A stretch of 64,000 nt of DNA from Sandaracinobacteroides sp041675905 (GTDB lineage: Bacteria > Pseudomonadota > Alphaproteobacteria > Sphingomonadales > Sphingomonadaceae): positions 1 through 64,000 of the forward strand of contig JBAYSX010000012.1 in NCBI GenBank assembly GCA_041675905.1, given 5' to 3'. Below are positions 58,692 to 64,000 of this stretch, piece after piece. Numbering within the stretch: the stretch's first letter is position 1; each line of letters starts with the position of its first letter. The notes under the pieces were generated by a model. It did not search any database. It saw only the letters and a program-made list of their open reading frames with translations, and had not been told where the DNA came from. A program made the position numbers and the translations under genes.

Positions 58692-59429
58692 TTACGCGTC
58701 TTCCACTGTCAGCATCTGGCGGACCTTATCCAGCGCGGCCTTCTTGATCTGGCAAATGCGCGCCGCGCCAACACCGAGCGTCTGGCCGATTTCTTCGAGG
58801 TTCAGTTCCTCCACGAAGTAAAGCTGCAACACCTGCGCCTCGCGCTTCGGAAGCGCTGAAATGGCCGCAATCAGACGCTGGCGTGTCTCGGCGGATTGCA
58901 GTTGCTCGAAAGCATCCGGCTCTTCGGTGGCAAACCAGATGCTATGGTCGGAATAGACTTCATCGATCGAGTCATAATGAATACCCTGAACGCTATCGAG
59001 CGCTTCATGGAGTTGGGCCACTGTTATGCTCATATGCTTCGCCAGTTCTTCAACCGTAGGCGCACGGCCAAGCGCACCGGAGACCTCGGCGCGGGCCGCG
59101 TTGATTTCCCGGCGTCTGCGGAGTGCGGCACGGCCCATCGTTGCCTGTTTGCGCAACGCGTCGATCATCGCGCCGCGTACCCGTACCGTTGCGTAGGTAG
59201 AGAAGGCCGCATGGCCACGCTCCTCGAAAGTGCGGGCGGCTTCGATCAGCGCCACCATGCCGATTTGCACCAGTTCCTCGATGTCGAGCGCGGTGGAAAC
59301 GCGGGCATGGGTATGCCAGGAGATTTTTCGCACCAATGCCAGGTGGTTACGGATAAGCCGCTCCGGGTCGGTGCGGGCAAGCGCCTCCGGCGTATAGAGG
59401 CCGAGGTTCAGGCCAAGACGTGCGTCCAT
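58692..59429 (-). CDS. fliA: Flagellar sigma factor FliA (sigma-28)
   Basis: 245 residues. Region 2: LIRNHLALVRKISWHTHARV, LDIEELVQIGMVALIEAART and FSTYATVRVRGAMIDALRK. Region 3 and region 4: REAQVLQLYFVEELNLEEIG with a helix-turn-helix to IGQTLGVGAARICQIKKAAL. It directs RNA polymerase to late promoters such as those before motA, flgM and fliC. It follows flhA by 13 bp; flhF and fleN, often between them in gammaproteobacteria, are absent. Confidence 0.95.
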   Translation of the reverse strand: MDARLGLNLGLYTPEALARTDPERLIRNHLALVRKISWHTHARVSTALDIEELVQIGMVALIEAARTFEERGHAAFSTYATVRVRGAMIDALRKQATMGRAALRRRREINAARAEVSGALGRAPTVEELAKHMSITVAQLHEALDSVQGIHYDSIDEVYSDHSIWFATEEPDAFEQLQSAETRQRLIAAISALPKREAQVLQLYFVEELNLEEIGQTLGVGAARICQIKKAALDKVRQMLTVEDA

Positions 59430-59442
59430 GCCGTTCCTTTCT

Positions 59443-61533
59443 TCATGATGCAGGAGGGGTTTCAGTCAGATCTTCGCCGACGACCGCGACGACATCGACG
59501 GCGCGATTGTCCGGCAATTCGGTGAAGGCGAGAACAGGAATGGCGTGGCCGCTGCTGCGCAGCAGATTCCACAGCGCCCGGCGCGGGCCAGGCTGGCTGA
59601 CAAGGGCGACGGGATCGCCAGCGGCCAGCGGACCTTCGGCGGCTTGCGCGACCGCTTCGGACAGTCGGGTCGCCAGTTGCGGCTCGAACGGCCAGGCGGC
59701 GTGCGGGGCGGCGCGCTGGGCTGAAACCAATAATTGTTCGAGCGGCGGAGCCATGGCGATCAGCTTCAGCGGCGCACCCGGCGGAGCGAATCCGGCAACG
59801 ATCAGCCCGCCGAGCGCCGGGCGCACCAGTTCGAGCAATTCCGCCGGTTCCTGAGTTTTTGCTGCAAACTGGCCGATAGCAGCAGCGATGCGCGGAAATT
59901 CGCGCAAGGAAACGCTTTCTTCCAATAACATGCGGCAGACAGCGGTGGTAACGGGCAGGGGCAGGGCTTTCGTGCCGATGCTCTGGGCCAGTTGCGGATG
60001 GCGCTGGCCCAGCACCTCAATCAAAGCATGCGCTTCGTCCTGGCCGAACAGATGATGGGCCTGGGCGCGCAGCAATTTGTGCAAATGGGTGCCGATTACG
60101 GTCGCGGGATCGACGACGGTATAGCCTGCGGCCAGCGCTTCCTGCTCCCGCTCCGGCTCGATCCAGCGGGCTGGCAGGCCAAAGGCCGGGTCGCGCGTTT
60201 GCCGGCCGGGGATTTCGGCGGTGACGACATCGGCCTCCAGCGCCAGCAAATCGGCAGGCCAGGCTTCACCCTCGCCAATCGTCTCGCCGACAATGGCGAT
60301 GCGATAGGCGTGGGGCGGGAGGCCCAGATCGTCCCGGACGCGGACCATCGGCATCACAAAGCCGAGTTCCTTCGACAATTGCCGGCGGATGCCGGTGATC
60401 CGCGTCATCAACGGTGTACCGGCGGCGGCATCGACCAACGGGATCAGCCCATAGCCAATCTCCAGATTCACCTGCGCGTTTTCGCCGACTTCCGACCAGT
60501 CTATCGTGGGATCGTCAGCCGGTCTGGCGGGTGCGGGCGCGTCTGCGGGGACTGCGGCTTCTGCCTTGCGACCCAGCCGCCAGGCAATCGTGGCCGCAAC
60601 CGCCGCCGCCGGGATCAACACGATCGAGGGCATGCCCGGCACCACACCCAGCAGCCCGAGGATCGCGGCCACCGGCCACCAGGCAGCGGGTGCGGCGAAC
60701 TGGCGGAAAAGCTGGGCCGACAGATTATTTTTCTCGGTCGTGCGGGTGACCAGGATGGCGGCGGCAATCGAGAGTAACAGCGCCGGAACCTGGGCGACCA
60801 GCGCGTCTCCAACCGACAGCAACAGATAGACGTTGGCGGCTTCGGTTAAGGACAGACCATGGCTCAACGTGCCAATGGCCAGCCCACCGACGATATTGAT
60901 GACGAGGATCAGGATGCCGGCGACGGCATCCCCTTTAACGAATTTGGATGCGCCATCCATCGAGCCGTAGAAATCTGCCTCGGTGGCTACCTCCTGGCGG
61001 CGCTCCCGGGCCTGCTCCGGGGTCAGCATGCCGGCGTTCAGGTCGGCGTCGATGGCCATTTGCTTGCCGGGCAGCGCGTCGAGCGTGAAACGCGCCGACA
61101 CTTCGGACACGCGCCCGGCACCCTTGGCGATGACCCCCAGATTCACGATCATCAGGATCAGGAACACGATGATGCCGACGACGAAATTGCCGCCGATCAT
61201 CGCCTTGCCGAACGCCTCGATCACATGGCCGGCGGCGTGGGTGCCTTCGTGGCCGGAAACCAGCACGACACGCGTGGACGCCACATTCAACGCCAGCCGG
61301 AACAGCGTTGCGAACAGCAGCACGGTGGGGAAAGACGAAATATCGAGCGGACGGGCGGCATGCAGCACCACCATCAGCATCACCAGCGACAGCAGGATAT
61401 TGCCGACGAAAAACACATCGAGCAGCGCCGCCGGGATCGGCACCACCATCAGCATCACGACCAGCAGGATCGACACCGGCAACAGCGCCGCGCCGGCGAA
61501 GGCGGGCATCCGGGCGGAAAGGGCGGCGGACAC
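59443..61533 (-). CDS. flhA: Flagellar export apparatus protein FlhA
   Basis: 696 residues from a GTG start; an ATG at 61509 is an alternative. About seven to eight N-terminal membrane helices (up to about 330), with the FHIPEP-type stretch DISSFPTVLLFATLFRLALN and VASTRV. Then GDAVAGILILVINIVGGLAI and GDALVAQVPALLLSIAAAIL. The C-terminal cytoplasmic part binds chaperone-substrate complexes. It is the central gate of flagellar type III export. 2 bp after the transglycosylase gene, which suggests one transcript. Confidence 0.96.
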   Translation of the reverse strand: MSAALSARMPAFAGAALLPVSILLVVMLMVVPIPAALLDVFFVGNILLSLVMLMVVLHAARPLDISSFPTVLLFATLFRLALNVASTRVVLVSGHEGTHAAGHVIEAFGKAMIGGNFVVGIIVFLILMIVNLGVIAKGAGRVSEVSARFTLDALPGKQMAIDADLNAGMLTPEQARERRQEVATEADFYGSMDGASKFVKGDAVAGILILVINIVGGLAIGTLSHGLSLTEAANVYLLLSVGDALVAQVPALLLSIAAAILVTRTTEKNNLSAQLFRQFAAPAAWWPVAAILGLLGVVPGMPSIVLIPAAAVAATIAWRLGRKAEAAVPADAPAPARPADDPTIDWSEVGENAQVNLEIGYGLIPLVDAAAGTPLMTRITGIRRQLSKELGFVMPMVRVRDDLGLPPHAYRIAIVGETIGEGEAWPADLLALEADVVTAEIPGRQTRDPAFGLPARWIEPEREQEALAAGYTVVDPATVIGTHLHKLLRAQAHHLFGQDEAHALIEVLGQRHPQLAQSIGTKALPLPVTTAVCRMLLEESVSLREFPRIAAAIGQFAAKTQEPAELLELVRPALGGLIVAGFAPPGAPLKLIAMAPPLEQLLVSAQRAAPHAAWPFEPQLATRLSEAVAQAAEGPLAAGDPVALVSQPGPRRALWNLLRSSGHAIPVLAFTELPDNRAVDVVAVVGEDLTETPPAS

Positions 61534-61535
61534 GC

Positions 61536-62222
61536 TCAGGCCCCCAGATCAGCGATCAACAACCGCGCCGCCTGGATAGCGATGCGCGGATCGATCTCCG
61601 CCACCCGCGCTTTAACCGCTAACGGCACATCTGTGCCGGCACGATTGGCATCGGGGGGCACATCAGTGCCGGCGCCCAGTTTACGAGCGAGTAACCCATG
61701 CACATCCGCCAGGGTTCGCGCCGCAGCGCCGTCGAAGAATATCGCCTTGTTGGCGCGCGCGGCCGCCGGCAACAAATCCGCTGCCGTCATGGCCGGGTTT
61801 ACGGCCATCGCCCGCAGAAACTTGAGCGCCCCGCCCGACCCGAGGAAGTGCGCCAGATACAGATCGGTGCCGCCCACGGCGCGACCGAGTCCCTTTTCCA
61901 GCGTCTGGCGGTTTTCCCCCATATGTTCTGCCGCCATCAGGCTGGCGACCCAGGGGTTACGCCGTAACGCCAGCGCATCCGCGCGATTGCCGGCCTCGAT
62001 CCCATGACGTCGGCCATGCTTCGATAGCGTCGAGAGCCAGGTGGATTCGATGAACTGGAACAGTCCTGTCGCCGTAGAGGTCGGAGCTTTTGCATCGGGA
62101 TTGAGGGACGATTCGACCTTCGCCGTCTGCAACAAGGCGGAGAAGTCCACGCCGGTGCGCGCGGCGGCGGCCTTCAGCGCCGGCATCACCCCTGAAACTG
62201 CATTGGGAAATTCGGTCTTCAT
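61536..62222 (-). CDS. Flagellum-linked lytic transglycosylase (SLT fold)
   Basis: 228 residues. The catalytic Glu lies in LLQTAKVESSLNPDA, followed by STATGLFQFIESTWL and, later, ALALRRNPWVASLMAAEHM and YLAHFLGSGGALKFL. It would open peptidoglycan for the rod, replacing the missing muramidase part of FlgJ (inferred from position). No signal peptide is visible. Residues AGTDVP occur twice, encoded by two GGCACA palindromes. The sigma-54 promoter lies so close to the ATG (62222) that the leader would be 2-3 nt; an ATG at 62186 is an alternative start. Confidence 0.85.
   Translation of the reverse strand: MKTEFPNAVSGVMPALKAAAARTGVDFSALLQTAKVESSLNPDAKAPTSTATGLFQFIESTWLSTLSKHGRRHGIEAGNRADALALRRNPWVASLMAAEHMGENRQTLEKGLGRAVGGTDLYLAHFLGSGGALKFLRAMAVNPAMTAADLLPAAARANKAIFFDGAAARTLADVHGLLARKLGAGTDVPPDANRAGTDVPLAVKARVAEIDPRIAIQAARLLIADLGA
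61624..61670. promoter_or_regulatory. GGCACA palindromes inside the transglycosylase gene
   Basis: GGCACA-TC-TGTGCC (61624-61637) and GGCACA-TC-AGTGCC (61657-61670), 33 bp apart. They match the palindrome in the flgB-flgA regulatory region. They sit inside a coding sequence about 90-135 bp upstream of flhA and about 570-620 bp downstream of the sigma-54 promoter. Probable binding sites for the same activator. Confidence 0.6.
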
Positions 62223-62235
62223 GCCCGATTACCCA

Positions 62236-62250
62236 GCAACAGCCGTGCCA
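62236..62250 (-). promoter_or_regulatory. Sigma-54 promoter of the transglycosylase-flhA-fliA unit
   Basis: Minus strand TGGCAC-N5-TTGC, identical to the flgB promoter in the conserved bases. Predicted transcription start near 62225, almost at the annotated ATG. It would put fliA itself under sigma-54 control. Confidence 0.85.
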
Positions 62251-62345
62251 GGAGCAGGCTAAGCCGGCTCCATTATGGATGTTTTCCAACCTCCGCCAAA
62301 AGCGGGCGGGAAGCACCTTGACGATAAAGCCCGGAACGTCGATCT

Positions 62346-63038
62346 ATGCGTGATATGGATCGCGATTTCTTTCTCTCCGACCCTGTCGCAGCGCTGCGCG
62401 CCGGGCTCGGCCAGCAGCCGCAAGCGGGGCTTGTTCCCATCGTTATCGAGCAGTCGTCACGCGGGGAGCGTTCGTTCGACATTTTCTCCCGGCTGCTGCG
62501 GGAGAGAATCATCTTCATCACCGGCCCGATCGAGGATCATATGTCCTCGCTGATCGTGGCGCAGTTGCTCTTTCTGGAGGCCGAAAACCCCAAGAAAGAC
62601 ATTTTTATGTACATCAACTCGCCTGGCGGCGTGATCACGTCCGGCATGGCGATTTATGACACGATGCAATATATCCGCCCGAAAGTCGGCACGGTTTGCG
62701 TCGGTCAGGCGGCGTCCATGGGCAGCTTCCTGCTCGCCGCCGGTGAACCCGGGATGCGAATCGCTCTCGCCAATGCGCGGATCATGGTGCACCAGCCATC
62801 GGGCGGCGCGCAGGGTCAGGCCACCGACATCGAAATTCAGGCGCGCGAGATTATCCGTATCCGCGCCCATATGAATGATCTTTACGCGAAATTTACCGGC
62901 CAGCCGCTGGTAGTGATCGAGAATGCCGTGGAGCGGGACAAGTTCATGTCGGCCGAAGAAGCCAAAGCCTTTGGTCTGGTTGATGAGGTCATGGATAAAC
63001 GCCCGACTCCGGCCGAGGATGAACTGAAAGCGGCCTGA
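62346..63038 (+). CDS. clpP: ATP-dependent Clp protease proteolytic subunit
   Basis: 230 residues. The catalytic triad is Ser in GQAASMGSFLLAAG, His in RIMVHQPSGGAQGQ and a later Asp (ERDKFMSAEEA region). SFDIFSRLLRERIIFITGPI and FMYINSPGGVITSGMAIYDT are standard. The first ~25 residues are the propeptide. It forms the 14-subunit protease barrel used by ClpX. The intervening 120 bp to clpX hold a GC-rich stem (CTCCCCGC / GCGGGGAG) and no gene. Confidence 0.96.
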   Translation: MRDMDRDFFLSDPVAALRAGLGQQPQAGLVPIVIEQSSRGERSFDIFSRLLRERIIFITGPIEDHMSSLIVAQLLFLEAENPKKDIFMYINSPGGVITSGMAIYDTMQYIRPKVGTVCVGQAASMGSFLLAAGEPGMRIALANARIMVHQPSGGAQGQATDIEIQAREIIRIRAHMNDLYAKFTGQPLVVIENAVERDKFMSAEEAKAFGLVDEVMDKRPTPAEDELKAA

Positions 63039-63158
63039 TGCGAGGCTCGCGTGCGGCTCCCCGCGGATGAAATATAAGCTTCGCACTTGCGGGGAGACGC
63101 CATCGCGCTAACATAGGTTGTTCCGGTCCCCCGTTTCGGCGCCGGAGGAAGGACGAGC

Positions 63159-64000
63159 ATGACCAAAGTCAGCAATGGCGACAGCAAGAATATCCTTTAC
63201 TGCTCCTTTTGCGGCAAAAGCCAGCATGAGGTGAAGAAACTTATCGCTGGCCCAACTGTTTTCATCTGCGATGAATGTGTCGAACTGTGCAACGACATCA
63301 TCCGCGAGGAATCCCGAAACACGCTGGTGAAAAGCCGCGATGGCGTGCCGACGCCGCGCGAAATCTGCAAGGTGCTGGATGACTATGTCATCGGCCAGTC
63401 GCAGGCCAAGCGTGTATTGTCTGTCGCCGTCCACAATCACTACAAGCGGCTGAGCCAGGGCGGCAAAGGCGCGGAAGTCGAACTCGCGAAGTCGAACATC
63501 CTGCTCGTCGGGCCGACCGGTTGCGGCAAGACGCTGCTGGCGCAAACGCTGGCACGTATTCTTGATGTACCTTTCACCATGGCCGACGCCACCACGCTGA
63601 CGGAAGCGGGCTATGTGGGCGAGGATGTCGAGAATATCATCCTGAAGCTGCTGCAGGCCTCTGATTATAACGTCGAACGCGCGCAGCGCGGCATCGTCTA
63701 TATCGACGAGATCGACAAGATCAGCCGCAAGGCCGACAACCCGTCCATCACCCGCGATGTCAGCGGAGAAGGCGTGCAACAGGCCCTGCTGAAGATCATG
63801 GAAGGGACGACCGCGAGCGTACCGCCGCAAGGCGGGCGCAAGCATCCGCAGCAAGAGTTCTTGCAGGTCGACACCACCAACATCCTGTTCATCTGTGGCG
63901 GGGCCTTTGCGGGTCTGGATCGCATCATCGCGGACCGGTTGCAGGGCAAGTCCATCGGTTTCGGCGCGCATGTTGTGGCGCCCGATGAACGTCGCACCGG
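63159..64000 (+). CDS. clpX: ATP-dependent Clp protease ATPase subunit ClpX (partial)
   Basis: The first 280 residues; the gene runs off the right edge (full length would be about 420). GGAGGAAGG precedes the ATG at 63159. The zinc-binding domain has CSFCGKS and CDECVELC. The AAA+ part has the Walker A motif LLVGPTGCGKTLLAQTLA, the pore loop GYVGEDVENI, and Walker B IVYIDEIDKIS. It unfolds tagged proteins and feeds them to ClpP, which is encoded just upstream. Confidence 0.96.
   Translation, partial: MTKVSNGDSKNILYCSFCGKSQHEVKKLIAGPTVFICDECVELCNDIIREESRNTLVKSRDGVPTPREICKVLDDYVIGQSQAKRVLSVAVHNHYKRLSQGGKGAEVELAKSNILLVGPTGCGKTLLAQTLARILDVPFTMADATTLTEAGYVGEDVENIILKLLQASDYNVERAQRGIVYIDEIDKISRKADNPSITRDVSGEGVQQALLKIMEGTTASVPPQGGRKHPQQEFLQVDTTNILFICGGAFAGLDRIIADRLQGKSIGFGAHVVAPDERRT

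Overview
The window looks like a sphingomonad-type alphaproteobacterial chromosome (Sphingomonadales; genus not resolved) with part of an integrated mobile element on the left. Support comes from the GAAC-N7-GAAC (GTTC-type) alphaproteobacterial LexA box in front of an imuA-imuB-dnaE2 cassette, the RibA form with a degenerate N-terminal domain, a flagellar cluster with sigma-54 and sigma-28 promoters, and the high GC content.

Positions 1 to about 19,366 are an accessory region, probably an integrative element. It carries a VapBC-type toxin-antitoxin pair with its own promoter and operator, a series of leftward genes of mobile-element families (DUF7007-, DUF6915-, DUF6878- and DUF2958-like proteins, a large ParB-like protein, the antirestriction protein ArdC), two SRAP/HMCES-family proteins (one intact, one apparently dead with a duplicated N-terminal segment) and the SOS mutagenesis cassette imuA-imuB-dnaE2. 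Four leftward transcription units share a purine-rich leader of about 90 nt directly in front of their start codons. The right edge is marked by an intact tRNA-Arg(CCG) and, about 170 bp further, the 5' half of a second tRNA-Arg(CCG). Short direct repeats lie on both sides of the intact tRNA. I read this as an attachment site in which the host tRNA was cut and the element brought a replacement. No integrase is in the window and the element continues past the left edge.

Positions 19,446 to 43,684 are core chromosome: xthA-ribA-ldt; gph-lolA; glmU-glmS (UDP-GlcNAc synthesis); an orphan asparagine-synthase-like gene with a (CAGC)5 tract; polA, a YbaY-like secreted protein, truB, rpsO and pnp; a small lipoprotein; gloA-gloB-dcp; a SIMPL protein and sufE; glpQ-like and uvrC.

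Positions 43,710 to 62,250 are a flagellar locus. flgB-C-D-E-F-G-H-I-J-K-L and motA-motB run leftward. flgA, flgM and fliC run rightward. A flagellar transglycosylase gene, flhA and fliA run leftward. Its control logic can be read from the DNA: divergent sigma-54 promoters for flgB and flgA flank a block of GGCACA/TGTGCC palindromes, another sigma-54 promoter precedes the transglycosylase-flhA-fliA unit, and FliA-type promoters precede motA, flgM and (with one base less spacing) fliC. FliA and its anti-sigma factor FlgM are both encoded here. A Gdx/SugE-type exporter sits inside the locus. The window ends in clpP and the first two thirds of clpX.
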